From Pseudomonas monteilii NBRC 103158 = DSM 14164 (GTDB lineage: Bacteria; Pseudomonadota; Gammaproteobacteria; Pseudomonadales; Pseudomonadaceae), in contig NZ_BBIS01000059.1 in the NCBI RefSeq assembly GCF_000730605.1, positions 1 through 49,686 on the forward strand: 49,686 nt of DNA. Direction: 5' to 3'. Both the position numbers and the translations under genes were made by a program. Shown one piece after another: positions 7,656-16,287 of this stretch. The notes below the pieces were generated by a model. That model made no database searches and had not been told where the DNA came from. It saw nothing but the letters and a program-made list of their open reading frames with translations. The stretch's first letter is position 1; the number at the start of each line of letters is the position of its first letter.

Positions 7656-8066
7656 ATGAAAGGGCAACGCGGTATCACCCTGATCGAACTGATGATCGTT
7701 GTCGCGATCATCGGCATTCTGGCGACCATCGCCTTACCGATGTACACCAACCACCAGGCACGCTCCAAGGCGGCGGCCGGGTTGCTGGAAATCAGCGCGC
7801 TGAAGACGGCGATGGACCTGCGCCTGAATGACGGGAAAGACGTGGGAGGCGTGGCCGAACTGGGTGGCCAATCTGCCACGACGCATTGTGCGATCACCGC
7901 CGGAGGCAAGGCGGCGGATGGCAGCGGGAAAATTGAATGTACGCTGGTGGATGCGCCGGCCAATGTGGTGGGTAAGGCACTGACCTTGACGCGCTCGGCC
8001 AGTGGGTGGGTGTGTACTACCGACATCGAGGAAGACCTGGCGCCCAAGGGTTGCAAGGGGGCTTGA
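7656..8066 (+). CDS. pilA: Type IV major pilin, PilA-like
   Basis: A 136-residue prepilin. The leader is MKGQRG and cleavage would fall after Gly6, leaving ITLIELMIVVAIIGILATIA with the invariant Glu5 and the hydrophobic N-terminal helix. The cysteine pair near the end (WVCTTDIEEDLAPKGC) forms the D-loop disulphide of type IVa pilins. A strong AAGGAA ribosome site precedes the ATG. The gene diverges from pilC. In P. aeruginosa pilA transcription needs sigma54 and PilSR; I looked for a GG-N10-GC element in the gap and saw no convincing one. Confidence 0.92.
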   Translation: MKGQRGITLIELMIVVAIIGILATIALPMYTNHQARSKAAAGLLEISALKTAMDLRLNDGKDVGGVAELGGQSATTHCAITAGGKAADGSGKIECTLVDAPANVVGKALTLTRSASGWVCTTDIEEDLAPKGCKGA

Positions 8067-8137
8067 GGGTAAGGGATTAAACTAGCGGAAACAGGGGTTT
8101 GCGTTGCGGGTGTGAGCAGTGGTACGTTGCGCTACAC

Positions 8138-8213
8138 GCCGGTGTAGCTCAGTCGGTAGAGCAGCGCACTCGTAACGCGAAGGTCGCAGGTTCGATTCCT
8201 GTCTCCGGCACCA
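8138..8213 (+). tRNA. tRNA-Thr (CGT)
   Basis: A 76-base cloverleaf with acceptor GCCGGTG / TCTCCGGC, anticodon CGT (loop CTCGTAA), T-loop TTCGATT and encoded CCA. It closely matches E. coli thrW, a well-known phage and island integration target. A P4-type integrase gene starts 165 bases downstream on the same strand, so the 3' half of this tRNA is the likely attachment site. Confidence 0.97.
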
Positions 8214-8258
8214 CATCCAGCTCCACTGCATTCCACGGAATGCTTTGGAAGCCCTCTA

Positions 8259-8282
8259 AACCGGCCTTTTGGCCGGTTTTTC
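8259..8282 (+). terminator. Terminator of tRNA-Thr
   Basis: A perfect stem AACCGGCC / GGCCGGTT with a TTTT loop is followed by further T residues. It isolates the tRNA from the integrase gene. Confidence 0.85.
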
Positions 8283-8377
8283 ATTTCCACGACCCTCCGT
8301 CGGGAACCAACAAAATCCCCAATAACCGGGGGTATTTTTGGGGTACAGCGTCTTTCCTGAATGGAGAACGTACCCCT

Positions 8378-9706
8378 ATGCCACGCCTAGCCACTCCGCT
8401 CAGCGACCTCAAATGCCGAACGGCCAAACCGCGTGATCGCGCCTACAAACTGTTCGACGGCGGGGGCATGTACCTGTACGTCGCACCCAGTGGCTCGAAG
8501 ACTTGGCGGCTGCGGTATTTCAAACCCAACGGCAAGGAGGGCACGCTGATCATCGGTAAATACCCCATCGTTTCGTTGGCCGTCGCGAGGACCAAGCGAG
8601 ATGAGGCTAAAGCTCTGTTGCTCGACAACCTTGATCCGATGGAAGAAAAGCAGAAGGCCAAGATCGCCGCTCAGCGGGCGAGTCTTCTATTTGAAACCGT
8701 CGCTCTGGAGTGGCATGTCGAAATGTCCCGACGCTGGACAGAGGGCCACGCGAAGACAGTGCTGAGCAGGTTGCGCACCCATGTATTTCCACTGATCGGC
8801 CAGCGGCCTATCGCTGAACTCGACACCCACGATCTCCTTGAGGTCACCCAGCGAGTCAAAGATCGCGGCACGATGGATGTTGCGCTGCGTGTGCAGAACT
8901 ACTTATCTACTATCATGCGGGGCGCTAAGCGAGCGCGACAGATCACTCAAAATCCGGCACTCGATCTGGCCGGCTCGATTCAAGCGCCGCGAACTGTGCA
9001 CCGTCCAGCTCTCTCGCTAAACCGCCTTCCTGAATTGTTGAGCCGAATAGACAACTACACCGGTCGCGAACTGACCCGGCTCGCAGTGCTACTGACGCTG
9101 CATGTGTTCGTGCGCTCCAGCGAACTGCGCTTTGCACGATGGGATGAATTCGACCTACAACGGGCGATGTGGGAGATCCCCGATACCCGTAAGCCAATTG
9201 AAGGCGTCCGCTATTCCACACGCGGGACCAAGATGAGTGGAGACATTCAGATAGTGCCGCTGTCGCCTCAAGTCATCGAAATCCTTGAGCGGCTACGCAG
9301 CTTGAATCGGTTCTCTGAACTGGTGTTGCCCGGTGACCACAGGTACTGGAAACCCTTATCGGAGAATACGGTTAACCAGGTGCTGCGCAATATGGGGTAC
9401 GACACCACCAAGGACGTGTGCGGCCATGGTTTCAGGACCATGGCTTGTAGTGCCTTGCTCGAATCAGGGCTGTGGACGGACGCGGCGATTGAGCGGCAGA
9501 TGAGCCATCAAGAGCGTAACCGCGTGCGCGCCGCTTACATCCACAAGGCCCAGTTTCTGGAGCAGCGTCGGTTGATCATGGCGTGGTGGAGTAACTACAT
9601 CGATGCCAACAGATCGGGCCATGTCACCCCGCATGAGTTTGCCCATCCGGTAGGCGACAACGTCACCGCCTTGCCAAATGGCCATGGCGCATTCAATCGC
9701 GGGTGA
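8378..9706 (+). CDS. P4-type tyrosine integrase
   Basis: A 442-residue site-specific recombinase. The N-terminal DUF4102 arm-binding domain is seen as LSDLKCRTAKPRDRAYKLFD and YLYVAPSGSKTWRLRY. A SAM-like core-binding domain follows (about residues 105-200). The catalytic domain shows the first Arg in VRSSELRFARWDE, HGFRTMA for H-x-x-R, the MSHQERN histidine and the nucleophile Tyr in RAAYIHK. It is therefore probably active. The frame runs open through the tRNA, but the ATG at 8378 fits the family start and has GGAG 11 bases before it. Position directly after tRNA-Thr says it integrated the island that follows. Confidence 0.93.
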   Translation: MPRLATPLSDLKCRTAKPRDRAYKLFDGGGMYLYVAPSGSKTWRLRYFKPNGKEGTLIIGKYPIVSLAVARTKRDEAKALLLDNLDPMEEKQKAKIAAQRASLLFETVALEWHVEMSRRWTEGHAKTVLSRLRTHVFPLIGQRPIAELDTHDLLEVTQRVKDRGTMDVALRVQNYLSTIMRGAKRARQITQNPALDLAGSIQAPRTVHRPALSLNRLPELLSRIDNYTGRELTRLAVLLTLHVFVRSSELRFARWDEFDLQRAMWEIPDTRKPIEGVRYSTRGTKMSGDIQIVPLSPQVIEILERLRSLNRFSELVLPGDHRYWKPLSENTVNQVLRNMGYDTTKDVCGHGFRTMACSALLESGLWTDAAIERQMSHQERNRVRAAYIHKAQFLEQRRLIMAWWSNYIDANRSGHVTPHEFAHPVGDNVTALPNGHGAFNRG

Positions 9707-9741
9707 GCCTGCAAGATCAGCGCTGGCTGCTCTCTCACGCG

Positions 9742-9786
9742 GGTCCATCCAAACAGGACTGCAAAGCAGCCCTGTTTGGATGGACC
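9742..9786. repeat. Long hairpin just after the integrase
   Basis: Two 21-base arms (GGTCCATCCAAACAGG..., complementary except one A-C mismatch) are separated by an AAA loop. No T tract follows on either strand, so it is not an ordinary terminator. It could be a transposon-end or recombination hairpin, or an RNA stabiliser for the integrase message. Confidence 0.85.
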
Positions 9787-10143
9787 TCACTTTGAAAAGC
9801 TAAAAGCCACGACATTGTCCGGGAGTTACCACGGAATACCACCGGTGGATAACCGCTTTTCACGTCCCCAAGAGCACTGAGTTTCGGCCCTTGACCGGGT
9901 TTATCCACAGGCGTAGAACTGGCCATGCAAGCGCTGTCGATGACAGCACCCCAGGTGACCCGAGCCTTCAAGGTCACGCCGCTCCCGCGGTGGTTCTTCC
10001 CAAGGGCGATTCGCATCCGGCAGCTCGCCCGGTCACTACCCATGTGATGGATGCTCTTACACATATAGCGCTCGTGCGCCAGATACACCGTACCTCGCTG
10101 TCCTGCAGCAACCTATCCGCTTGGCTGAATATTGCGCCAACCT

Positions 10144-10178
10144 GTGCCCGTCTCTTTCTTATGGAAAGAGACGGGCAC
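10144..10178. repeat. Perfect 15-bp inverted repeat
   Basis: GTGCCCGTCTCTTTC and its exact complement GAAAGAGACGGGCAC flank a TTATG loop. No T tract follows. One of three long hairpins within about 520 bases after the integrase. Confidence 0.85.
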
Positions 10179-10230
10179 TTCTACCACTGCTGCAGCCCTG
10201 ATCGCACATGGCTTTGCGGCTTTCCCCCTC

Positions 10231-10262
10231 GTGACAATCGGCGTGACAAACGCCGATGTCAC
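10231..10262. repeat. 12-bp inverted repeat with one bulge
   Basis: GTGACAATCGGCG and CGCCGATGTCAC pair over 12 bases with one bulged A around a TGACAAA loop. Confidence 0.75.
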
Positions 10263-10422
10263 CAGCAACAGCCTTGTAGATGATGGTGCTGCAGATCAAG
10301 GAATGGACTGCACCTGACTGACAGTCAGGCATGCCCCGGTCATCGCATTGCTGCTTGCACCTGGCTCAGGATCTTCAGGCGCTGGTCTCGTCAGCCAGTG
10401 CTGCCTCCACCCGCCCACCGGT

Positions 10423-10449
10423 AACGGTGTTCAGGAGGCCAGATCATGA
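10423..10449 (+). repeat. AGGAGG-ATG element, copy 1
   Basis: AACGGTGTTCAGGAGGCCAG followed by ATCATGA, found again with one mismatch at 18739-18765; the C-rich bases before it are also similar. It looks like a translation start (AGGAGG, 9-base spacing, ATG), but the reading frame closes after 8 codons. Probably the 5' end of a lost repeated gene or a small structured element. Confidence 0.7.
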
Positions 10450-10600
10450 GATGCCCTGGCTCCCGGACGTAAGGAGCCGCCAGTCCCGCGTTAGAGGACG
10501 TCCCCACAGGTCGCAGGGGCCTTGATCCCTGATAACACTCAGCATTCTTGGCGGGATGACGTGGGGCGAGGATTGGAGATTGGAAGATGAGGTGATCGAT

Positions 10601-11621
10601 ATGGCATTGGTAGGTAGACGCGAAGGTCGTAATTTCGGTTACGGCAGGTAATTGAGCTACGCAGGACTGCAGGCGCTTAAAGACATGTTCGGCGGCGGCC
10701 ACTACGGCACGGTCAAAGCGCACTGTGGTCGGTGGCAGGCATTCGTGAAGTGGTGCCGCTCCGAACAAGGGCCCGGTATCAATGATGCGCGGCACATTGA
10801 TCGAAAGGTGTTGGCCGACTATGCGGCGTACCTACGCGATATGGTTGGGCGCGGTGATCTCGCCGTCAGCACCGCACAAAATCGGCTGTCCAGCGTGATC
10901 AGTACCATGGCGGCGCTTCGGTGATCAGCACGTGAAATTGCCCAGTCCGAGCAAGGTGTTGGGTATGCAGCGCAACGGGGTTCGGCACTTGGTGCCCCAG
11001 GGCCAAGACCGCGAACAGGTTAGGCAGATCGTCGATACGCTATGCAGCCGTGATCAGAGGCGGGCCGCAGCGATCGTTCTGTTGGCCCGAGCTACCGGAA
11101 TGCGCTTGCGTGAGGCCGTCTTGGCTGATCTGCCACGGCTAAGCAGAGAGGGTAACGAACTCGGCAAGATTAACATTCAGGATGGCACCAAGGGCGGCCG
11201 CTCCGGGGCCTTAGCGCCACGTTGGATTGGGGTGGACGACCATGTTCGAGGAGCACTTGGGCTTGCAAGGCAGGTGTCGCCTGTGGGTAGCCGCAACCTG
11301 ATTGCGCCACACGAAAGCTACCTGAGTCTTCTGCAAGAAATCATTCGCCCTGCGCGGGAAATCCTCCATGCCCACAACCTTAAAGGCTTCCATGAGCTAC
11401 GAGTGGCGTACGAATGTGAGGGTTATGAGCAAATCATCCAACACCGTGCGCCCATCAACGGCGGCCAATGTCGCCGGGTAAATAGGCACCTTGATCTTGA
11501 GGCCCGAAGCCAAATCGGCTGTAAACTGGGGCATGGTCGAATCGACGTGGTCGCTGTTTACGTTGGGGGTCGGACACAAGTAAGTCATTGGATCTGGAGT
11601 TATTCTTGGCTGGCGCGCTGA
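10601..11621 (+). pseudogene. Disrupted tyrosine recombinase (integrase-like)
   Basis: A second phage-type integrase, broken in two places. ATG at 10601 with GAGGTGA just upstream opens ALVGRREGRNFGYGR, then a TAA at 10649 interrupts. The same frame continues with a SAM-like core-binding domain (WQAFVKWCRSEQG, STAQNRLSSV) up to a TGA at 10922. The catalytic part lies in another frame from about 10920: ATGMRLREA (first Arg), HELR (H-x-x-R), LGHGR (His) and AVYVGGR (Tyr). One in-frame stop plus one frameshift explain all pieces. The tail after YVGGRT does not look conserved, so the true end is uncertain. No suppressor or programmed-shift signal is visible, so I call it dead. Confidence 0.75.
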
Positions 11622-12110
11622 CGGGTTCGTACTCGACACGGAAACGCCATTTGCGGCAAGTGAAGACCATCCAAGCTGAAATCGCCGAGCGCTAGCAGCG
11701 GGTCACCCCCAGTGCCTGGCAGCGAAAACATTTAGCTTGATTTTTGGAACATTGTCTTGCCGGGCGAAGTGAGGAAGCTAAGTATTAATATTTGCTAACC
11801 GTACATCTGCTCGCAAGTCGATAAAAAGGCATGGGTATTTAATTGCTAGTTGAAGATTTTGTGCTTTTTAGGGTGATTAAACTCAGTTCTCTATGCTGTA
11901 TTTAAAAGTCGGAAAATACCCCGGCATGATACTTTGCGAGTGGCTTAATCAGTCAGCAGAACGCTAGGGATATTTTTTGGTAATGGGAAGTGATGGTGAA
12001 GTTGGGTAATAATCTAGTTCCAGTTTGTTGAATGCCTCTAAGGGTTGTAGATTTCTGGTGTGTCGAAGTTTTGTGTGTTATGTTTTGCCGGGTGAGTTTT
12101 GTGAGAAATC
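11622..12110. other. AT-rich junction without a gene
   Basis: From about 11730 the composition drops sharply to AT-rich and stays so through most of the next 8 kb. No open frame is convincing. It must hold the promoter of the FRG gene, but I cannot fix -35/-10 elements with confidence. The shift marks the entry into separately acquired DNA. Confidence 0.5.
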
Positions 12111-13175
12111 GTGGAAAGGAAGCAGCTAAAATTGAATAAAAGAGATGAAAGGTTTAGAGGGCTTTTAGAAGCTCGTGGTGTTTGTGATGAGAAGATTGTT
12201 GACGTATTGGAGTCTGGGTATACGCTTGGAATGGTTCCTGGAACTATAAGCGATCAGATGTATGGGAATAAGATGTTCTCAAGCTGCTTTGGTATTCATG
12301 AATTTGTTGAGTATGTCAAAGGGAAACATGAATTTCAAAAGCTCCCTGGGTTTGTAGAGTATGTCGCAAAAAATATAGATGATATAAAAGGCGTACTGCT
12401 TGATGCTCGACGACAAAGGTACATGCGTGATGGGATTTTGTCCTTCCGAGGTCAAACATCTCAGTATTATTATAAGCGAAAGGTTCCGAGCCCTGTTCGG
12501 GCTAATGAGCGAGGTGAAGAGTTATCCATATTTCCAGGGCTGTTCAGGCAAAAAGGTGAGTACTATACATTTTATGATGTGCCTAGCGAGCAACGTACCC
12601 TGGCTTACTTCCTTCATGAGCTAGAACCTAATAATGCTGAAGTTTACTTGGATAGCTCGCATGCATACGATATGATTCGCGTTGAACAGCACTATGCGAC
12701 TCAGACTTCCGGGTTGGATATATCATTCGATATCGAGACTGCAATTTTCTTTGCTACATATAAAATGAAGCGTAATTCTTCTGGTGTTGCCTATTATGAG
12801 AAGATAAAGAAGGGTGAGCACAAGGGAGTGATATACGGATTCTGTTTTAGAGATCCTTTGGTGAAAAGCGCCGAGTATCTGATTTCTGAGTTTGATCTCT
12901 TCAGAACATATAAGCCGCAACGAGTGTTAAGGCAGAGTTGCGGGCTTCCTCTATTTGGGTCTCATGAGCGAAATATCGCAGTGACTGACCTGGATTTCGT
13001 GATTAAGCTAGATAAAGACTTTGATTATGAAGGGCTTAGGATGCCAGAGTATATGTTTCCTAATGTGCTGGAGGATAAATTCTATGGAAAACTTTTAGAG
13101 CTTAAAGATCGTTATCCGAAAGAGCTGTCAAATATCGTAGAATATCAGGGGAGTAGAGGCGGAGTTACAGGCTGA
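12111..13175 (+). CDS. FRG-domain protein, putative defence or toxin component
   Basis: A 354-residue soluble protein with an FRG domain, named for its FRG motif. FRGQ is at residues 112-115, PGLFR at 142-146, QHYATQTSGLD at 193-203 and ETAIFFA at 209-215, in the order typical of the family. The domain is common in phage-defence neighbourhoods, but its biochemical activity is unsettled to my knowledge. Residues 1-105 are a separate helical region (GIHEFVEYVKGKHEF) with no match I know. The start shown is a GTG; a TTG at 12132 with AAGGA upstream is an alternative. The gene is AT-rich, unlike the host core, and a four-helix membrane protein follows after 167 bases. The two look like one module. 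Confidence 0.75.
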   Translation: MERKQLKLNKRDERFRGLLEARGVCDEKIVDVLESGYTLGMVPGTISDQMYGNKMFSSCFGIHEFVEYVKGKHEFQKLPGFVEYVAKNIDDIKGVLLDARRQRYMRDGILSFRGQTSQYYYKRKVPSPVRANERGEELSIFPGLFRQKGEYYTFYDVPSEQRTLAYFLHELEPNNAEVYLDSSHAYDMIRVEQHYATQTSGLDISFDIETAIFFATYKMKRNSSGVAYYEKIKKGEHKGVIYGFCFRDPLVKSAEYLISEFDLFRTYKPQRVLRQSCGLPLFGSHERNIAVTDLDFVIKLDKDFDYEGLRMPEYMFPNVLEDKFYGKLLELKDRYPKELSNIVEYQGSRGGVTG

Positions 13176-13342
13176 TTATATCTTGAAGATGTCTGGTTAT
13201 CGTTGTTTATATGGGGTTGAGTCATCGCAAGAATAGTGCCAGTAAGCTGTTGGTTGTTATCGAATTTCCTGAGTATTCCAATGTGGGTTTTTCGTGAAGC
13301 TCTTTGCGGTTTCCTGTTCTATGAATTCTCCAAGGAGGAATT

Positions 13343-13948
13343 ATGCAGTTTGCAGTAGCTCTTATAGAATACCTGATTTCCGGAATTGTTGCTTCGGTTT
13401 GGGTCGCGTTGGTAATCAATAATTTTGTTCCGCTTCCCCTTAATAAGATAAATGATTATAAAGAAATATTTGTCGTAATTTACTTCCCCGTTGCCTATGT
13501 GTTGGGGATATACGTTGACACTACGTCATCATTTCTGATTAGGCGCGCGAAGTCTTTGGATTCTAGTTTTGAAGGTGCTAGTAAATTATATTCTTGGTTT
13601 CGAAAGTTTTTTGTGAGTGCATACAATTTTTTTGCAGGAAAACCGAAGCAAGACTCGTATGAGCGAGGCGCCGAAATTCTTTCTCAATCAATTCCTGACA
13701 CTGTTAGAACGATGGAGGCATATGTAAGTAGGGACCGAATTGCGCGAGGTGCTGCTCTAAATTCGTTGGCAGGTGCGATTAGTGTTTTTTTCTATGCACC
13801 TACTGATATTAGAGTACCAGTTTCTATCGGTTGCCTAATAATGTTCGTGTACTCATTGTTTATGTACAAAAGGTTGCGGCGCCTTTCGTCTCGTTTTAAA
13901 CGGGTAGCTATTTCGAAAATTAAGAGTAGGCCTAGTGCCGGAGGTTGA
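13343..13948 (+). CDS. Four-helix membrane protein paired with the FRG gene
   Basis: A 201-residue protein with hydrophobic segments at about residues 5-27, 40-60, 137-153 and 157-175. Between helices 2 and 3 is a cytoplasmic-type loop of about 75 residues, positively charged at its start (IRRAK), and the tail is very basic (YKRLRRLSSRFKRVAISKIKSR). I recognise no named family. A near-perfect AAGGAGGAA ribosome site precedes the ATG. It is AT-rich like the FRG gene and lies 167 bases after it on the same strand. Membrane effectors paired with a soluble sensor are a recurring design of abortive-infection systems, so a pore-forming or membrane-damaging role is a reasonable guess, not shown. Confidence 0.7.
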   Translation: MQFAVALIEYLISGIVASVWVALVINNFVPLPLNKINDYKEIFVVIYFPVAYVLGIYVDTTSSFLIRRAKSLDSSFEGASKLYSWFRKFFVSAYNFFAGKPKQDSYERGAEILSQSIPDTVRTMEAYVSRDRIARGAALNSLAGAISVFFYAPTDIRVPVSIGCLIMFVYSLFMYKRLRRLSSRFKRVAISKIKSRPSAGG

Positions 13949-14742
13949 ACTTTGGCATAGAATTTTCCCGAGGTTTCAGCTCTAGGTTTGAATGCGAGCA
14001 AGATTAGCGTATGATCCAGTTTCATTTGAGTCACGACATCGCCTGCATTCATTCCGCTAAATAACTAGATCTTGCGCCGTTATCAAGATTTTTCGCGTTT
14101 TGTTAAACTTCAATACTTGAGGTGGTTAGGCATCGCTTTGTCCTGGATAAATGAGCAATACCATTGCCTCCACAATGGCAGAATTCGGTCGACTGTCGAA
14201 GTTCATGACGCCTTAAAATGCTTCCGGAGACCTTGCTCTAGCTTTTCAATAGTCTCCGCTGCCACTATTATGGCTCAGTAGGCGGAAAGTACTCAGCCAG
14301 TATAATGCACCGTCTATTCGAGCTAGCTTGCTTGCCAAGTTCTTGAACTCATCATTAAAATGATCGCGCTATGCAGCTTCAGAACATGGGGCGAACGCAC
14401 TTTTTACTCAAGCCAATACCATCCCAACTCTTGTAGGAGTAATTGTCTTGCTCAATTTCTACAAGCTGGTGCGTTCCGTGTAGGTGCGGGTTAACCCTCG
14501 AACACGGGCGCAGCCCGTGCCATCCACGACTACGCTAGGCCAAAGCCCTTTAGTTTCTTCCGCGCAATCCACAGATAGCTGGTTTGCTCGCTAAAAAAGT
14601 CTGCAAATTAGACTAACTGCTACTCTTCGTCCAGTCTCTGAAATCCCTGACTAAGGAAAATAAATCCGCCCCCTTTTCGCGCATCACTTGCGTCGAACGG
14701 CTCATTAACTTTTGAAAGGCCTGAGGATTCAAAGCAGGCCCG
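13949..14742. other. Non-coding stretch with a degenerate REP
   Basis: Nearly 800 bases between convergent genes without a convincing frame. Around 14479-14527 is a degenerate P. putida-type REP, with the palindrome CACGGGCGCAGCCCGTG. Otherwise I see nothing. It may contain decayed genes. Confidence 0.5.
14479..14527. repeat. Degenerate REP element
   Basis: TGTAGGTGCGGGTTAACCC then CACGGGCGCAGCCCGTGCCATCC has the layout of the P. putida REP (a GGAGCGGGTTTACCCGCG part, then a palindrome and GCCATCC) with several changes. Confidence 0.5.
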
Positions 14743-16287
14743 CTACCAGACCCATTTAAGGCGATCATACAAGGAAACTAACTTCTTAAAATATGACGCG
14801 TAATTATTGTTTTCTAGCTTGTCCTCATTTGTTATGAGAAAGCCGTGAAGGAGGTCGAGGTCAATTTTTTCAGTTTGAAGGAATGGTATAATTGCAGCAG
14901 CGACTTCAGGCGGGCAACTTCTTATAATTTCTTCCATCGACTGATCTTGGCGCTTAGCAAATCCCGATTTGTAGGTCTTGAGTCTTAAGTTTTCAGGGTT
15001 ATATTTAGCCCATTTATCCAAATTGAATCCGCTTTTTTTGTATGACTCTTCGTCATGTATTCCGATTTCGTTTAAATACTTGAATACTGGAACATACGGA
15101 GTGCCTCTTCCAGCGCGTGGTATCGCCGATTGCAAAATGCGAGTGGGGTCGTAATTGCGATTTTGGTGGAGGGCGTCATGAATCAAGTCTCGCACCTCAA
15201 TAGCGTCATACCCTACTTTGGCAATCTCTGGGGCTTCAGTTGTGGCGAGGCTGACGCCTACTAGGAATTCAACGTCCTCTTTGTTTTCTATTTCATCAAT
15301 ACCGACTACGCACAGTTTTTTTTCTGGTTCCAGCGATCGCACTAGTTCGTACATTTGCTCTTTGCAGTATCGGAGAACACGGGCGGGAATTTTTCTTCTG
15401 GTCGCAGCAAGCGCTTTATAAATTTCTGTGAAATCATTAGTCTTAATAAGGACGAGAGGGATTTGAACCTTGTCAATTGTTAGGTATGTATCAGATATGC
15501 CAGGATCTTCACCATTTTTGGGGCGCTGAACAAAAATTAGATTTTTGCGCAGTTGTTCAATTTGGTCCTGACCTATACACAATGAAATTGCTCGTAGTAA
15601 GCCTGTAATGTTAGTGTCAGTAAGAGAGTATCCTAAGAATATTACTGGATGCTCGACGAAGACGGTGATGAGCTTGGCGGCTAAATATGCATTTCGTTCG
15701 TTGAATGTAGTGTAGTCATCAGAGGTGAGTACTAGCGATTGAGGCTCGGTTGCGCAACCGTGAATTTTATATATTTCGCATATTTCTTGCGGGTTAGAGA
15801 ACAAAAGCTCGTTCTGTCCGATGAATACCTTATAATCAGGAAATAGACCCTCTAGGAAAAGATCCCAATTTGTGGTGATAATTCCGTCGACATTTAGGCT
15901 TGAAAGTAGTTCTACTTCTTCACGATACCCGTCGGTAAGTGCTGTCGCAGAATCTAGGTTGGCCAAGTAATTGCATATTTCAATGCGCAGAGCTGAGCTG
16001 CTATCTCTTATCTCATTTTTATTGATCTGAACGCTTTCGGCGAACTCAGGAGCTGACCACCAGTATGAGTGAAATTCGTTTGCGAGAAGCTTTGCGGCGG
16101 CGGGAGTAAGGCCGTCAGCACTTCCGCGATAGTATTCATACGGTTTATCCATGAGACAGAAGCGGGAGAGTAGCCCCTCCCAGTTTTCCAGCCCAATGTA
16201 TCTGCGGGAAAATCCTGAACCGATGAAGAGGAATGCACCTGCGGCTCTTGCCTTCAGTATCTGCGTGAGGTCTCGCTCAATCGTCAT
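14743..16287 (-). CDS. SIR2-family protein, putative NAD-depleting defence effector
   Basis: A 514-residue protein with an N-terminal SIR2 domain. NAD-binding motifs appear in order: FIGSGFS (21-27), TTNWD (138-142), KIHG (174-177) and FLGYSLTD (217-224). SIR2 domains in several bacterial anti-phage systems cleave NAD after infection and stop growth. Residues from about 300 to 514 form a second region (EEIIRSCPPEVAAAIIPFL, YFKKLVSLYDRLKWVW) that I cannot assign and that may sense the phage or hold the enzyme inactive. An excellent AGGAGG site precedes the ATG by 8 bases. AT-rich, so acquired. It has no obvious partner on its strand, so it may act alone. A NADase role is family inference; a deacetylase-like role cannot be excluded. 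Confidence 0.8.
   Translation of the reverse strand: MTIERDLTQILKARAAGAFLFIGSGFSRRYIGLENWEGLLSRFCLMDKPYEYYRGSADGLTPAAAKLLANEFHSYWWSAPEFAESVQINKNEIRDSSSALRIEICNYLANLDSATALTDGYREEVELLSSLNVDGIITTNWDLFLEGLFPDYKVFIGQNELLFSNPQEICEIYKIHGCATEPQSLVLTSDDYTTFNERNAYLAAKLITVFVEHPVIFLGYSLTDTNITGLLRAISLCIGQDQIEQLRKNLIFVQRPKNGEDPGISDTYLTIDKVQIPLVLIKTNDFTEIYKALAATRRKIPARVLRYCKEQMYELVRSLEPEKKLCVVGIDEIENKEDVEFLVGVSLATTEAPEIAKVGYDAIEVRDLIHDALHQNRNYDPTRILQSAIPRAGRGTPYVPVFKYLNEIGIHDEESYKKSGFNLDKWAKYNPENLRLKTYKSGFAKRQDQSMEEIIRSCPPEVAAAIIPFLQTEKIDLDLLHGFLITNEDKLENNNYASYFKKLVSLYDRLKWVW

Larger units (their letters stand above)
9787..10600. other. Gene-poor stretch rich in palindromes
   Basis: I find no convincing gene in these 814 bases. 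Visible are a consensus DnaA-box sequence TTATCCACA (9901-9909), two further long hairpins (10144-10178 and 10231-10262), a small palindrome CCTGACT-gac-AGTCAGG (10313-10330), and a 27-base element (10423-10449) that recurs at 18739-18765. It looks like debris of older mobile elements near the integrase. Confidence 0.6.

Noticed and set aside
9735..10088. A 117-codon open frame on the minus strand across the hairpin after the integrase
   Set aside because: It contains the whole 21-bp palindrome, has no clear ribosome site and no domain I recognise; repeats in GC-rich DNA often stay open by chance.
10508..10528. GGTCGCAGG followed by GATCCCTGAT, resembling the 3' part of tRNA-Thr, as a possible second attachment site
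   Set aside because: Only about 10 bases match without a gap and the CTCCGGCACCA end is absent; too weak to call an attachment site.
13928..13945. GTGCCGGAGG on the plus strand as an inverted copy of the tRNA-Thr end
   Set aside because: A match of 9 bases in inverted orientation inside the end of a coding gene is expected by chance.
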